DNA from: an uncultured Verrucomicrobiota bacterium
GTDB lineage: Bacteria; Verrucomicrobiota; Kiritimatiellia; Kiritimatiellales; Pontiellaceae
Assembly: GCA_913065005.1 (NCBI GenBank)
Contig: CAJYAJ010000008.1
Location: forward strand, 1-45,116
Direction of reading: 5' to 3'
Length of the DNA stretch: 45,116 nt
Shown: one piece after another, positions 1 through 9,693 of the stretch
How the letters are laid out: every line of letters begins with the position of its first letter
Numbering within the stretch: position 1 is the stretch's first letter
Program-made: the position numbers and the translations under genes
Notes under the pieces: model-generated
Databases searched by the model: none
Seen by the model: the letters and a program-made list of their open reading frames with translations, nothing else
Told to the model about the DNA's origin: nothing

Positions 1-171
1 CAAACACCCCCCTGCCTACTCGAAGAAGCTGAAAAACTTGAACAACTCAGAGCCTTGCATATCGGCGGACGCATCCACATCATCAAAACTGATGACTTCG
101 GTATTGGTGTTGATACACCAGACGATCTTATTCGAGCAGAAAAAATTATTCAGGAACGGAATCTACCATGA
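1..171 (+). CDS. kdsB: 3-deoxy-manno-octulosonate cytidylyltransferase, C-terminal end (partial)
   Basis: Frame 1 is open from the first base to a TGA at 169-171 and gives the last 56 residues of a protein whose 5' part lies outside the window. The segment EKLEQLRAL, followed about 20 residues later by GVDTPDDL, is the typical C-terminal end of KdsB, which makes CMP-Kdo from CTP and Kdo for lipid A/LPS assembly in the cytosol. The stop overlaps the start of kdsA in an ATGA (168-171), so the two Kdo genes are probably translationally coupled. Identification rests on the short C-terminal match plus the kdsA neighbour. Confidence 0.85.
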   Translation, partial: QTPPCLLEEAEKLEQLRALHIGGRIHIIKTDDFGIGVDTPDDLIRAEKIIQERNLP

Positions 172-983
172 GTAAAAACTTTACCGTTAACGGAGTTGGA
201 TTTGGCAACCGTCACCCACTCGCTTTAATCGCCGGACCCTGTGTGATTGAAAGCCGAAAAAATATAATGGATATAGCAGCGCGACTGGTTCGTATGGCGA
301 ATCACCTCGATGTGCCGCTTGTTTTCAAAGCCTCCTATGATAAAGCCAACCGCACATCCATTCATTCTTATCGAGGACCCGGCATCTCCAAAGGACTCGA
401 AATATTGGCCGAAGTTCGCGAAAAATATAACATCCCTATTCTCACCGATGTCCACAATGTGGAAGAAATTCATATCGCCTCCCAAGTCGTTGATATCATT
501 CAACTACCTGCTTTTCTCGTTCGCCAAACCGATTTTGTGATCGCAGCAGGTGAGAGTGGCTGTGCCGTAAACGTCAAAAAAGCGCAATTTGCGGCGCCTT
601 GGGATATGACTCAAGTTATTAAAAAAATTGAATCCACCGGCAACACGAAGATTCTACTCACCGAACGCGGCACCTCCTTTGGTTATAACACGCTTGTGGC
701 AGATATGCGTAGTTTGATTATTATGCGCGAAATGGGCTATCCCGTTATTTTCGATGCCACCCATTCCGTTCAATCACCCGGCGGCCAAGGCGATTCATCC
801 GGGGGAGACGGACGATTTGCCCCATCTCTAGCGAAAGCAGCAACCGCCGTTGGAGTCGATGGGCTCTTTATTGAAACGCACCCCAATCCCGAAGAAGCAC
901 TTTCGGATGGACCCAATATGGTGCCACTCAGACAAATGCCCGCGCTTTGGAAAAAAATAGTCGCCATTGATGCCGTTAAATAA
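168..983 (+). CDS. kdsA: 3-deoxy-8-phosphooctulonate synthase (Kdo-8-P synthase)
   Basis: A 271-residue cytosolic aldolase-type enzyme that condenses phosphoenolpyruvate with arabinose-5-phosphate to Kdo-8-phosphate, the first committed step to Kdo. Family motifs run in order: AGPCVIES near residue 22, [12 protein letters not shown] near 53, [15 protein letters not shown] and [13 protein letters not shown] near 197. Cys25 in AGPC and the DATHS/SGG region match the metal-dependent (class II, Aquifex-type) enzymes rather than the metal-free E. coli type, which has Asn at that position. The ATG at 168 overlaps the kdsB stop and gives a family-typical N-terminus. It ends 3 nt before the converging helicase gene. 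Confidence 0.97.
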   Translation: MSKNFTVNGVGFGNRHPLALIAGPCVIESRKNIMDIAARLVRMANHLDVPLVFKASYDKANRTSIHSYRGPGISKGLEILAEVREKYNIPILTDVHNVEEIHIASQVVDIIQLPAFLVRQTDFVIAAGESGCAVNVKKAQFAAPWDMTQVIKKIESTGNTKILLTERGTSFGYNTLVADMRSLIIMREMGYPVIFDATHSVQSPGGQGDSSGGDGRFAPSLAKAATAVGVDGLFIETHPNPEEALSDGPNMVPLRQMPALWKKIVAIDAVK

Positions 984-986
984 TCG

Positions 987-3900
987 TTAAAGCGCTAAAA
1001 GTTGCTGCACATCTTCCCACGTCAGCTTCTGCATTATCTGTTCATCCGTCGTTAACGTCGCATCAATAACACTTCGCTTGCTCTCCTGCATGGCAACCAC
1101 TTTATCTTCAATAGTTCCCTTCGTAATGAGCTTCACGCTATAAACCGTCCGCTTCTGCCCAATCCGATGTGCGCGATCCGTTGCCTGATTTTCCACCGCC
1201 GGATTCCACCAAGGATCAAAATGAATTACCATATCCGCACCCGTCAAATTCAAGCCCGTTCCACCTGCTTTCAAACTCATCAAAAAGACCGGAATCGAAT
1301 GATCTCGATTAAACAACCGAACCACATCTTGACGATCTTTGGTTCCCCCATCGAGATAGCAATACTTCAACTTCTTCTTCTCCATCTCTCTCTTCAAGAT
1401 CGCTAACATACCCGTAAACTGACTGAACACCAAAATTCGATGGCGACTATCGATTGCTTCCTGCAACAATGAAAAGAACAGATCCATTTTCCCAGACGGC
1501 TGTTTCGCTTTCACCGTCTCCATTTTCAGCAAATCAATGTGGTTACACGTCTGACGCAACCGCAACAACGTCTTGAGAATTTCCATGCGGCTTTGATTGA
1601 AGCCCCGCTTCTCAACCATCTCCTCAATGCGTCCGCGCGCCTCCGCAAGAATTTGTTTATAAACCGCCACCTGATCACCCGTTAATTTACACGGTGCAAT
1701 CCGCTCAATCTTCGGCGGCAAATCTTTTGCTACGTGTTTTTTTAGACGACGCAATAAGAAAGGATGTAATTTACGCCGTAATTTGGCTTGCGCATTTTCG
1801 CCCTCTTCACCGCCATGCATAATCGGCAATTCATACTGCTCATGGAAACTCTTATGATTTCCCAAATATCCAGGCATCAAGAAATCCATGATAGACCATA
1901 AATCCGTAACACTGTTTTCAATCGGAGTGCCACTCAACACCAATCGATGATGAGCCAACAAGCGTTTAGCCGCCAAGGCATTCTGCGTGAAACGGTTTTT
2001 AATCTGTTGTGCTTCATCTAAAATAGCGACTGAATAGGTGCGCTTCAAATGCTTCTCAATATCACGCCGCATCAACGCATACGATGTAATCACGATATCG
2101 GCTGAATCAACCTTTTTCCACAACCGATGCCGATCACCTCCATGCAAAACAAGCACCTTTTGATCTGGTGTAAATCGCGCCGCTTCTTCATGCCAATTTT
2201 CCACCAATGAAGTCGGGCAAATGATTAACGCTGGTAAATCCGCATGCGCTTCATCACATCGTTTCAACTGCAACCAAGCCAATGTTTGCAGGGTTTTACC
2301 TAATCCCATTTCATCAGCCAAAATACCGCAGAATCCCCGCTGCTCCAGAAAACGTAGCCAATTTAAGCCCTCTTGCTGATAACTACGCAACGTCCCATTC
2401 AACATCGGACTCGGCACAACCTCTTCGACCGTCTCTTGCGCATGCAACCGCTTGGCTCGATCCAACCAAGCCTCATTAGCCTCCAGATCTACACCCTCCA
2501 GCGACCCGAGCGTAGCATAAACATAACTTCCATGAATCGCCTCAACTCGATGCCCTTTGGAACGCTCCTTCGCAGCACAATCTTCAAAAACCTCTAGTGC
2601 CTGCATAATCGCATCGCCATCCAGCAACACCGTTTTGCCTGCTTTTTTGACAAAAGAATTTCCAGCTTGTAGTGCCGTCCGGATCTCATTCTCCGAAATG
2701 GAGGAGGCCTCCGTTTCATACGAATAATTTAAATCAAAATAACTCCCGTCGTTACTCTCTTGAATCTGAATCGTGGGTCGAACCGTCTCCGCTTTCTCCA
2801 TAAAGGGTCGCACACGCCCTTCAAGCGTTACCTGCCAACCCAACCGCTGAATCTGCGGCACACCGGAACCCAGAAAGTTCAACACCTCCTCAACTCCTTC
2901 GATATTACGCAAGGTATCTCCGGCCCGACCTTCAAATCCTACTTGATCCAACAACTCGACCGCCTGTTTTTCGGCAGCCATATTACGAATTCGATATTTC
3001 AACAAATCACGCTCATCCGGTATTGCAAAATTACCTCGTCGATCAGCCCGACCCGCAATCAGTTCATCCCCTACTTCATAAATCGCAAACAGCCGAGCCG
3101 CCAACGAGGCCGGGCTCCCTTTCACGTGCAGACGAAAACTCGGCTTCGCTGGCTTCATATAAAACAAATCCGCCGTAATCCGCTTGTTCACCTGAATCTC
3201 TTTTTCCAACTGCACCAACTCGCTCATCAAAAACGAGGGAACCTGTTCTCGAAGAATCCGCAACGGAGCGGTATAAATCGCGCGTAATGAATCCGGCATC
3301 CGATGCGAAAGGGGGCGAAACTCATGCTCACTCACCATCCATGCCTCTTTATCACCCAACATAAATCGCGGATCCACTAACGTCTCATCCGGCCATGCAA
3401 TTTCCAACAACAACTCACCCGTCTCGCGATCCAAATCCATCATCAACTCGGGTTCCACTACACGCTTACTCACCTTCAGCTTCTCTTTACCGCCCTCGAC
3501 CTGCAAACTCTCCTTAGAGCACCGATTTAAAATCTCTACCCACTGCGCCATCGAAACGCGCATATCCGCTTTAATCGACCCTCCACTAAATCCCTCAATC
3601 ACTTGAAGCAACCGATCATCGGAACGCTGTAGATAAACCGCCTGATCCGGTTGAATGGAATGGATTGGATGCAATATTCCCTGCTCATTGAGCATCACCT
3701 CAAAACGCAATGCAAATTGATCCAACTCTTTTTTCCACTCTTTACCCAAAACCAATCGCAACGAAGCCAACATGGCACCCGGCGTTGATTTTCGAGCTCG
3801 GCGGATGCGCACCCCTTTCGCACTCCGTTCAATTTGTTCCAGACGAGAAGGATCTCCAGAGGCCACCGCCGCCTCCACTTGCTGATCTTCCAACCATTTC

Positions 3901-4184
3901 AACCCCATCGCCACCAAGTGCGAACAAATCAATCCACGCTCTTGATTATCTCGACACGGACAATGGTTTTCTACCAACCCATTCGATAAAACTTCAAATC
4001 GGCTACGCATGCCTCGCGGCCCCAGATTTAACTGACCCGTAATAAATGGGTCATCCACCTGGATCTTTTCAACGACACCCCGTTCAAAGAGCGATTGACC
4101 ATCGCGAAACGCTTTCCAGCCCGCCCAATCTTTCAGCTTTTTCTCACTTAACTTGTTTAACGCACTCACACCAGCCACTGACAT
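987..4184 (-). CDS. SWIM zinc finger SNF2-family helicase-like ATPase
   Basis: A 1065-residue protein. Near the N-terminus C75, C77, C87 and H89 form a SWIM-type CxC...CxH zinc finger, a likely nucleic-acid or protein contact. A long divergent middle region follows, then a Swi2/Snf2 ATPase: Walker A DEMGLGKT near residue 621, Walker B DEAQ near 722, SGTPIENS, and the helicase C-terminal lobe with GGTGLNLTGAD, DPWWNP and DRAHRIGQ near 980-1010. This is the common bacterial SNF2/RapA-like class that remodels or translocates on DNA; the precise target is unknown. GGAG at 4198-4195 lies 10 nt before the ATG. It is a single-gene unit convergent with kdsA and divergent from panD. Confidence 0.93.
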   Translation of the reverse strand: MSVAGVSALNKLSEKKLKDWAGWKAFRDGQSLFERGVVEKIQVDDPFITGQLNLGPRGMRSRFEVLSNGLVENHCPCRDNQERGLICSHLVAMGLKWLEDQQVEAAVASGDPSRLEQIERSAKGVRIRRARKSTPGAMLASLRLVLGKEWKKELDQFALRFEVMLNEQGILHPIHSIQPDQAVYLQRSDDRLLQVIEGFSGGSIKADMRVSMAQWVEILNRCSKESLQVEGGKEKLKVSKRVVEPELMMDLDRETGELLLEIAWPDETLVDPRFMLGDKEAWMVSEHEFRPLSHRMPDSLRAIYTAPLRILREQVPSFLMSELVQLEKEIQVNKRITADLFYMKPAKPSFRLHVKGSPASLAARLFAIYEVGDELIAGRADRRGNFAIPDERDLLKYRIRNMAAEKQAVELLDQVGFEGRAGDTLRNIEGVEEVLNFLGSGVPQIQRLGWQVTLEGRVRPFMEKAETVRPTIQIQESNDGSYFDLNYSYETEASSISENEIRTALQAGNSFVKKAGKTVLLDGDAIMQALEVFEDCAAKERSKGHRVEAIHGSYVYATLGSLEGVDLEANEAWLDRAKRLHAQETVEEVVPSPMLNGTLRSYQQEGLNWLRFLEQRGFCGILADEMGLGKTLQTLAWLQLKRCDEAHADLPALIICPTSLVENWHEEAARFTPDQKVLVLHGGDRHRLWKKVDSADIVITSYALMRRDIEKHLKRTYSVAILDEAQQIKNRFTQNALAAKRLLAHHRLVLSGTPIENSVTDLWSIMDFLMPGYLGNHKSFHEQYELPIMHGGEEGENAQAKLRRKLHPFLLRRLKKHVAKDLPPKIERIAPCKLTGDQVAVYKQILAEARGRIEEMVEKRGFNQSRMEILKTLLRLRQTCNHIDLLKMETVKAKQPSGKMDLFFSLLQEAIDSRHRILVFSQFTGMLAILKREMEKKKLKYCYLDGGTKDRQDVVRLFNRDHSIPVFLMSLKAGGTGLNLTGADMVIHFDPWWNPAVENQATDRAHRIGQKRTVYSVKLITKGTIEDKVVAMQESKRSVIDATLTTDEQIMQKLTWEDVQQLLAL

Positions 4185-4340
4185 CTTAAAAAAGCTCCAT
4201 TATATCGCTGTAATAACCATTGACGATCATTAAATGGCAGTAACCACACATCTATAAAACCCCCTTTATCCAAGCTAAATTAATAATTTTCGTCGTCATT
4301 TTAAAAACCTTTCACCTTGAAGAACATATTCAACAAGATA

Positions 4341-4369
4341 TTGACGATTTAGATCTATCATCTCACTAT
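4341..4369 (+). promoter_or_regulatory. candidate sigma-70 promoter for panD
   Basis: TTGACG at 4341-4346 (5 of 6 to consensus) is followed after 17 nt by CACTAT at 4364-4369, a weak -10 that keeps A2, A5 and T6. It sits about 20 nt upstream of the panD ATG and its GAGGAG ribosome-binding site. The 207-nt divergent gap 4185-4391 holds nothing else I can support. Confidence 0.4.
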
Positions 4370-4391
4370 CTTTGCACCCTGAGGAGAAGCT

Positions 4392-4748
4392 ATGCAACGC
4401 ATCATGAAAAAATCGAAAATTCACACCGCAACCATTACCGGGCTACAGCTCTATTATGAAGGCAGTGTCACCATCGACCAGGAACTCTTGGATCAAGCCA
4501 ACATCCTCCCCGGCGAACAAGTACAAATCGTCAACCTCAACAACGGCGAACGGTTTGAGAGTTACACCATTTCCGGAGAACGCAACAGCGGCATCATTGA
4601 ACTCAACGGACCGGCAGCCCGACTCGCCGCCATCGGCGATCGCATCATCATCATCTCCTATGCCATGATCGAGGACCAAGAAGCCGCCACCTTTCAATCG
4701 CGCGTACTTTTCCTCGACGATCAAAACCGGCCAATCAAACAGGCATGA
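4392..4748 (+). CDS. panD: aspartate 1-decarboxylase proenzyme
   Basis: A 118-residue pyruvoyl-dependent enzyme that decarboxylates L-aspartate to beta-alanine for pantothenate and CoA synthesis. The self-cleavage site YEGS is present with Gly24-Ser25, exactly the numbering of the E. coli proenzyme; Ser25 becomes the pyruvoyl group. Catalytic Tyr58, Arg54 and the substrate-contact NG(P)AA motif near residue 72 are also present. The ATG at 4392 follows GAGGAG at good spacing and keeps the canonical numbering. The stop overlaps the start of the downstream methyltransferase (ATGA, 4745-4748), so the two are co-translated although functionally unrelated. Confidence 0.97.
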   Translation: MQRIMKKSKIHTATITGLQLYYEGSVTIDQELLDQANILPGEQVQIVNLNNGERFESYTISGERNSGIIELNGPAARLAAIGDRIIIISYAMIEDQEAATFQSRVLFLDDQNRPIKQA

Positions 4749-5890
4749 GCACCTATCTTTATCAAGAACACCGCCAATTTTTTGCACAGCACGCCGGAGG
4801 CGCAGAAGAAGCCGCCGCCGCAGAACTTAAAGAACTCGGTGCCCACTCTATTCAACAAGGTCACCTCGGTTACTACTTCAAAGCAGATCCAGAAATCCTC
4901 TACCGCATCGTCTACATGACCCGGATCTCTACACGGGTTTTAGCACCGCTTATCCACTTCGACTGTCACTCATCAAACTATTTATACAAAACCGCTCAAC
5001 AAATCGACTGGACCGACTTTCTAACACTTACCAAAACGTTCGCCATCACCGCTAACACCGCCGACAGTCAACTGCGCAACTCCAACTATGCCGCTCAAAT
5101 TCTCAAAGATGCAATCGTCGATCAATTTCGCGAAACCTACGGAGAACGACCCAATGTGAACACACGATTTCCCGATCTTCAACTCAACCTCTATGTTCAC
5201 AAAAATCGCGCCCGCATCAGTGTCGATCTCGGTGGAGGCTCTCTTCACAAACGAGGCTACCGCACCGAACGCGTCGCCGCCCCCATGCAAGAAAATGTTG
5301 CCGCAACCATTCTGCGCCTTAGCGAATGGGATGGTAACCAACCACTCTTTGATCCCTTCTGCGGTTCCGGCACCCTGCTCATAGAAGCCGCTATGAAACA
5401 AACCCATCTACCCGCCGCACGATTTCGATCAAAATTTGGCTTTCTTCGCTTACCCGATTTCGACCCCACCCTCTGGAACCAAATCAAAACCGATGCGAAT
5501 CGAGCCGTAATTTCACTACCCGAATACCAAATAAGCGGAAGCGATATTGATGCAACAGCCATCCAAGCCGCTACCACCCATCTCGCCATGCTACCCGACG
5601 GAAAAAACATCCACCTTCAAACACAAGACTTCCGATCTATTGAATCGCTTAATCATCACTGTATCATCACCAATCCACCCTATGGCATCCGAATGGAAAC
5701 ACCCCAACAAACCGCCCTTTTACTCAAAGAGTTTGGCGATTTTCTAAAACAAAAATGCACCGGATCAACCGCTTTCGTCTATTTTGGCGAACCCACGCTT
5801 AGTAAAAAACTTGGACTCAAACCCGATCAAAAATGGCCCCTGCGAACGGGAGGTCTCGAAGGAATACTCTGCCGATATCCACTCTATTAA
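4745..5890 (+). CDS. THUMP-domain class I RNA (guanine-N2) methyltransferase, RlmL/YpsC type
   Basis: A 381-residue protein. The N-terminal half (about residues 15-165) resembles the ferredoxin-like plus THUMP RNA-binding module. The C-terminal half is a Rossmann-fold SAM methyltransferase with [13 protein letters not shown] near residue 203 and the catalytic TNPPYG near 304. This architecture and length match the stand-alone homologues of the N-terminal half of E. coli RlmKL, which makes m2G2445 in 23S rRNA, and B. subtilis YpsC. A 23S rRNA N2-guanine target is therefore likely but not proven. Its start overlaps the panD stop. No RlmK half is fused. Confidence 0.88.
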   Translation: MSTYLYQEHRQFFAQHAGGAEEAAAAELKELGAHSIQQGHLGYYFKADPEILYRIVYMTRISTRVLAPLIHFDCHSSNYLYKTAQQIDWTDFLTLTKTFAITANTADSQLRNSNYAAQILKDAIVDQFRETYGERPNVNTRFPDLQLNLYVHKNRARISVDLGGGSLHKRGYRTERVAAPMQENVAATILRLSEWDGNQPLFDPFCGSGTLLIEAAMKQTHLPAARFRSKFGFLRLPDFDPTLWNQIKTDANRAVISLPEYQISGSDIDATAIQAATTHLAMLPDGKNIHLQTQDFRSIESLNHHCIITNPPYGIRMETPQQTALLLKEFGDFLKQKCTGSTAFVYFGEPTLSKKLGLKPDQKWPLRTGGLEGILCRYPLY

Positions 5891-5927
5891 GCCTTTTTAT
5901 TCGCCCTGAACCTTCCTTACTATGCCA

Positions 5928-5956
5928 TTGACGCACCCGCATAAATCGCTTTTAGT
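5928..5956 (+). promoter_or_regulatory. candidate sigma-70 promoter for phoH-pgpH-ybeY
   Basis: TTGACG at 5928-5933, a 17-nt spacer, then TTTAGT at 5951-5956 (4 of 6 to TATAAT). It lies about 75 nt before the phoH ATG in the 140-nt gap after the methyltransferase gene, and would drive the three-gene run. Confidence 0.5.
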
Positions 5957-6030
5957 GCACGAATTAAACCCCACATATTAAAAGCAACACCCAATCGATC
6001 CACCCAAAACGAACGATACAGCTAAATACT

Positions 6031-6987
6031 ATGAGTCACACCATTCTCCATTTTGAGGAAATCAATGAAGCTCGCGACATCGGAGAGCTACTCACCCCCT
6101 TGCTCCCCTTATTCGAAAAAGAAATGAACGCAGAAATTATTCTACGAAACTGTACTGCTCAGATAAATGCCGACAAAGAGCCCACTGAAAAAAGCATCCA
6201 GTTTATCAAAGATCTTCGTCAAGCACGACAACAAGCCCCGATCGATCACCAAACCGTCTCCTACTGCTATCAAGCGATGCGCAAGGGGCAAGACAATCCC
6301 TTTCAAAAACTCGCAGAAATTCGCATTCCCGTCGGCCCGCGCAAACCCGATGTATTTCCACGCACCTTCGGTCAGCAACGCTACGTAGATACACTACAAC
6401 GCTCCAGTGTTACGTTTGGCATTGGACCTGCGGGAACCGGAAAAACCTATCTTGCCATGGCAAAAGCAGTATCCGCCTTACTCAACGAAGAAGTCAGTCG
6501 CATCATCCTCACTCGCCCAGCCATCGAAGCAGGAGAACATCTCGGCTTTTTACCCGGTGATTTCAAACAAAAAGTCGCCCCCTATCTGCGGCCCCTTTAT
6601 GATGCTCTACACGACATGCTACCCGCCGAACTTATCGAAAAAAACATCGAACGCGGCATCATCGAAGTGGCTCCCCTCGCCTACATGCGGGGGCGAACCC
6701 TCAATCATGCCTTTGTCATTCTCGATGAAGCACAAAATACCACCCGTCAACAAATGCTCATGTTCCTGACCCGCCTAGGATATGAATCCAAATGTGTTAT
6801 AACCGGCGACCCCTCGCAAGTAGACCTGCCCGACAGCACTCATTCAGGACTCATCGAAGCACAAAAGATTTTGAAAAACATTCCTGATCTAGGTATCTGC
6901 GAATTAACGCGTAGCGATATTGTTCGCCACCCGTTAGTTCAACGTATTATTGAAGCCTATCAAGATCATCGGGAACCGAAAGCTTAA
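6031..6987 (+). CDS. phoH: PhoH-family ATPase (YbeZ type)
   Basis: A 318-residue cytosolic P-loop protein. A short N-terminal RNA-binding-like region precedes the PhoH core: Walker [15 protein letters not shown] near residue 134, [18 protein letters not shown], and Walker [10 protein letters not shown] near 232, followed by [10 protein letters not shown]. The order phoH-pgpH-ybeY is a widespread bacterial arrangement. PhoH/YbeZ is known to work with the endoribonuclease YbeY in RNA metabolism, which fits this neighbourhood. Its stop (6985-6987) is 10 nt before the chosen pgpH start, so the three are likely one transcript. Confidence 0.93.
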   Translation: MSHTILHFEEINEARDIGELLTPLLPLFEKEMNAEIILRNCTAQINADKEPTEKSIQFIKDLRQARQQAPIDHQTVSYCYQAMRKGQDNPFQKLAEIRIPVGPRKPDVFPRTFGQQRYVDTLQRSSVTFGIGPAGTGKTYLAMAKAVSALLNEEVSRIILTRPAIEAGEHLGFLPGDFKQKVAPYLRPLYDALHDMLPAELIEKNIERGIIEVAPLAYMRGRTLNHAFVILDEAQNTTRQQMLMFLTRLGYESKCVITGDPSQVDLPDSTHSGLIEAQKILKNIPDLGICELTRSDIVRHPLVQRIIEAYQDHREPKA

Positions 6988-6997
6988 GGAGAGAACC

Positions 6998-9256
6998 ATG
7001 GCCTTTACCTTGCGCAAAAAAAATAAACGAATGGCAGAACGGAAGACAGAAACTCCGTTGCATCGAACCATCGATGCCAAGCCAATCGGGATTGCCGCCC
7101 TACTCTGGTTCACCACACTCCTCCTTTTCTTTGGCAGCGGTGTCATTCCAGAAATTGATCTCGTTGAAGGGCAAAAAGCACCCGCCACCCTCATTGCCTC
7201 TATCCCTTTTACATGCGAAAACCTCAGTGAAACTTCCTTCGCTCAAAGCAAAGCCGCAGCCGAAGTCGCCCCAATTTTCCAGCTCGATACCGATCCAGCT
7301 GAACAAGCTCTTCAACTCATCAATACCCTCACCTCGCGATTAAGCGAATACAAGCAAGCCTCCACCAATCAACAGCCACAAATCGAGCAATCCATCCAAG
7401 ACCTACTCATCGGAACCGAATTAAAAGCAGCCCAACTCATCAATGCATGTGCCGCCGACAAGCTCACCAACTTTCAACAGCAGATGAGCAACAGCGTGAT
7501 CACCGTCATGGAAACAGGCATCATCTCTGACGAAATACGTATGACCCTCTTCCAAGGTGAATCCACCCAACTACTCACTATCATCAACAAAGACGCTGAA
7601 CAGACCATACCACTACAAGAAATACATTCAATCGACCGCGCACAACGGGCTTTTAAATCATTACTCTCTAATAGCGCCTGCCGCTCCCTTGTTCCTCAAC
7701 TCGCGAACACCCTCATTCGAGCCAACTTAACCTATGATGACATACGAACCAACTCCCGCCGCGAAAAAGCCATGGATGCGATCGAACCCATCATCCAATC
7801 CTATCCTGCCGGGACCCCACTCGTTCGCGCGGATGAGCCCGTTACACCTCAAACCCTCCTCTTTCTTCAAGCCCACGCTGAACAACTCCTCGAAGAAAAA
7901 GATCTCAACGAACGCCGCCTCGAAGCCGTCGGGCAATCCATCATGTTACTCGCCGCCCTCATCGCCACCGCCATTTTACTACGACTCATTCAACCCGTCT
8001 TGATTAGCCAACCCGATCGGTTAGGTCTACTCGCTCTACTTTCCCTATTCACGTTGGGATTTGCTCGGCTCCTCACCTATTTATCTCTTCAAACCACACT
8101 GGTACCCACCTCCTCACTGATTTATCTCGTACCGCATGCATTTGCCGTCCTCATGGCAGCCATATTAATCAACGGAGGAGCCGCCCTCGCCCTTGGCTTC
8201 TGGTGCAGTTTTGCAACGGCAGTCTATTTCGATCAATCCTTCAGCGTCTTCGTTCTCGGAATGTTCACCACGGTTACAGCCACCACCGCCGCACGAAACG
8301 TTCACCGTCGCTCCAGTCTATATAAAGCTGGTCTCTGGATTGCAGGCGTCAACATTCTCTTCGCCTGCATCATCGCTATTTTCAATCAACCCAGTCTTAT
8401 CATTTTAGCTGAACAGCTCATCAGCGCACTCGTCTCTGCCGCGCTCGCCACCATCCTTACCCTCCTCTTTATTCCACTCTTCGAAAAATGTTTCCGCATC
8501 ACCACCGATATCACACTGCTTGAACTTTCCGACATGGGGCACCCGCTCTTACAAAAAATGGCCATCCAAGCACCCGGCACCTATCACCACTCACTCATGG
8601 TAGCCACCCTGGCACAGAATGCCGCAGAAACCATAGGAGCAAATTCACTCATGGTTCGCGTCTGCGCCTACTACCACGACATCGGTAAAATGGCAAAACC
8701 CGAATTCTTTTCCGAAAACATTCAAAGCGGCAACAATCCGCACGACGACCTCTCACCTCACATGAGCGCCATTGTGATTATCTCCCATGTAAAAGAAGGT
8801 CTTGCACTAGCCAAACGCCACAAATTACCCACCCCCATTTTAGACGCCATCGAACAACACCACGGCAACGGGCTCATTCACTACTTTTACAACAAAGCCA
8901 AGGAACAAATAGCGGAACAGCATTCCAATGAAACCCTCAACGAAGCCGATTTCCGTTATGGAGGCGCACCCGCGGAATCATCCGAAATGGCCATCCTTTC
9001 ACTAACCGATGCCGTAGAAGCCGCTTCTCGATCTATTCAAAAACCAACCCCTCAAAAAATCACCAATCTCGTCAACGATATCTTCGCCATGAAACTACGA
9101 GACGGACAACTCGACCACGCCCAACTCACCATGGCAGAAATAAACACCATCAAAGAGTCCCTCATCTTTTCGCTTTCCAATATGCTCCACGGACGCGTAG
9201 CCTATAAATCCGATGAAGATACATCTCCAGAATCAACAAACCCAACAACCCCTTAA
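6998..9256 (+). CDS. pgpH: 7TM-HD family cyclic-di-AMP phosphodiesterase (PgpH/YqfF)
   Basis: About 752 residues. One N-terminal membrane segment (roughly residues 26-46) is followed by a large extracytoplasmic domain to about residue 305. A bundle of hydrophobic segments (about 308-500) comes next, then a cytosolic HD phosphohydrolase domain with HHSLMVA, the metal-binding YYHDIGK near 560 and EQHHGNG near 620. Family members hydrolyse c-di-AMP, so a role in potassium/osmotic or wall homeostasis is likely. I chose the ATG at 6998 because TAAGGAGAG lies just upstream; the frame is open back to 6950 but that would overlap phoH. The 3' end overlaps ybeY by 44 nt. Confidence 0.92.
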   Translation: MAFTLRKKNKRMAERKTETPLHRTIDAKPIGIAALLWFTTLLLFFGSGVIPEIDLVEGQKAPATLIASIPFTCENLSETSFAQSKAAAEVAPIFQLDTDPAEQALQLINTLTSRLSEYKQASTNQQPQIEQSIQDLLIGTELKAAQLINACAADKLTNFQQQMSNSVITVMETGIISDEIRMTLFQGESTQLLTIINKDAEQTIPLQEIHSIDRAQRAFKSLLSNSACRSLVPQLANTLIRANLTYDDIRTNSRREKAMDAIEPIIQSYPAGTPLVRADEPVTPQTLLFLQAHAEQLLEEKDLNERRLEAVGQSIMLLAALIATAILLRLIQPVLISQPDRLGLLALLSLFTLGFARLLTYLSLQTTLVPTSSLIYLVPHAFAVLMAAILINGGAALALGFWCSFATAVYFDQSFSVFVLGMFTTVTATTAARNVHRRSSLYKAGLWIAGVNILFACIIAIFNQPSLIILAEQLISALVSAALATILTLLFIPLFEKCFRITTDITLLELSDMGHPLLQKMAIQAPGTYHHSLMVATLAQNAAETIGANSLMVRVCAYYHDIGKMAKPEFFSENIQSGNNPHDDLSPHMSAIVIISHVKEGLALAKRHKLPTPILDAIEQHHGNGLIHYFYNKAKEQIAEQHSNETLNEADFRYGGAPAESSEMAILSLTDAVEAASRSIQKPTPQKITNLVNDIFAMKLRDGQLDHAQLTMAEINTIKESLIFSLSNMLHGRVAYKSDEDTSPESTNPTTP

Positions 9257-9674
9257 TCTACCGATGATCCATGATCTATCTCAATGGATCGGGTCGCAGA
9301 TCGAAACGCCTCAACAACCCTGGGGTGATATCACGCTACTCCTAACTGACGACACCGGAATCACCCATTTTAATCGAGAATACTTCGCCAAAAACCACCC
9401 AACCGATGTGATCAGCTTTCGCCACGACCCCATTCTAGGCGAATCCAATCACCTCACCGGCGATCTGATCATCAATGTGCAACGAGCCCACGAAGAAGGC
9501 ACCCAACGCGGCGACCGCAATTTCGAACTCGCCTTCTATATCGCCCACGGCTTCGATCATCTTAACGGTGCCACCGACGATACCCCTCAAAAACGCGCCA
9601 ACATGCACCGCCGCGAAAAAAAATGGATCACCCACGCCCGCGAACAGGGTCTCATTGATCACCTCTTTGACTAA
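9213..9674 (+). CDS. ybeY: endoribonuclease / rRNA maturation factor YbeY
   Basis: A 153-residue metal-dependent RNase acting in 16S rRNA 3' maturation and ribosome quality control. The DVISF motif near residue 71 and the zinc-site segment HGFDHLNGATDD are present. The third metal ligand, usually His in HGxLHxxGxxH, is Asp here, a substitution worth noting. The start inside pgpH (9213) is chosen because the N-terminal IHLQNQQ matches the beginning of YbeY proteins; an ATG at 9264 would remove it. The 44-nt overlap with pgpH suggests translational coupling. It ends 19 nt before the converging nifJ. Confidence 0.93.
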   Translation: MKIHLQNQQTQQPLNLPMIHDLSQWIGSQIETPQQPWGDITLLLTDDTGITHFNREYFAKNHPTDVISFRHDPILGESNHLTGDLIINVQRAHEEGTQRGDRNFELAFYIAHGFDHLNGATDDTPQKRANMHRREKKWITHAREQGLIDHLFD

Positions 9675-9693
9675 GTATCAACAACCCATTCGC

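Noticed and set aside
2760-3287. 175-codon open frame on the plus strand inside the SNF2 gene
   Set aside because: Antisense shadow of a well-supported gene; low-complexity composition and no recognisable domain.
4195-4204. Perfect TATAAT on the minus strand (4204-4199) before the SNF2 helicase gene
   Set aside because: It directly abuts the GGAG ribosome-binding site, so a transcript starting after it would lose that site; the -35 (TCGTCA) is also weak. Probably chance in an AT-rich leader.
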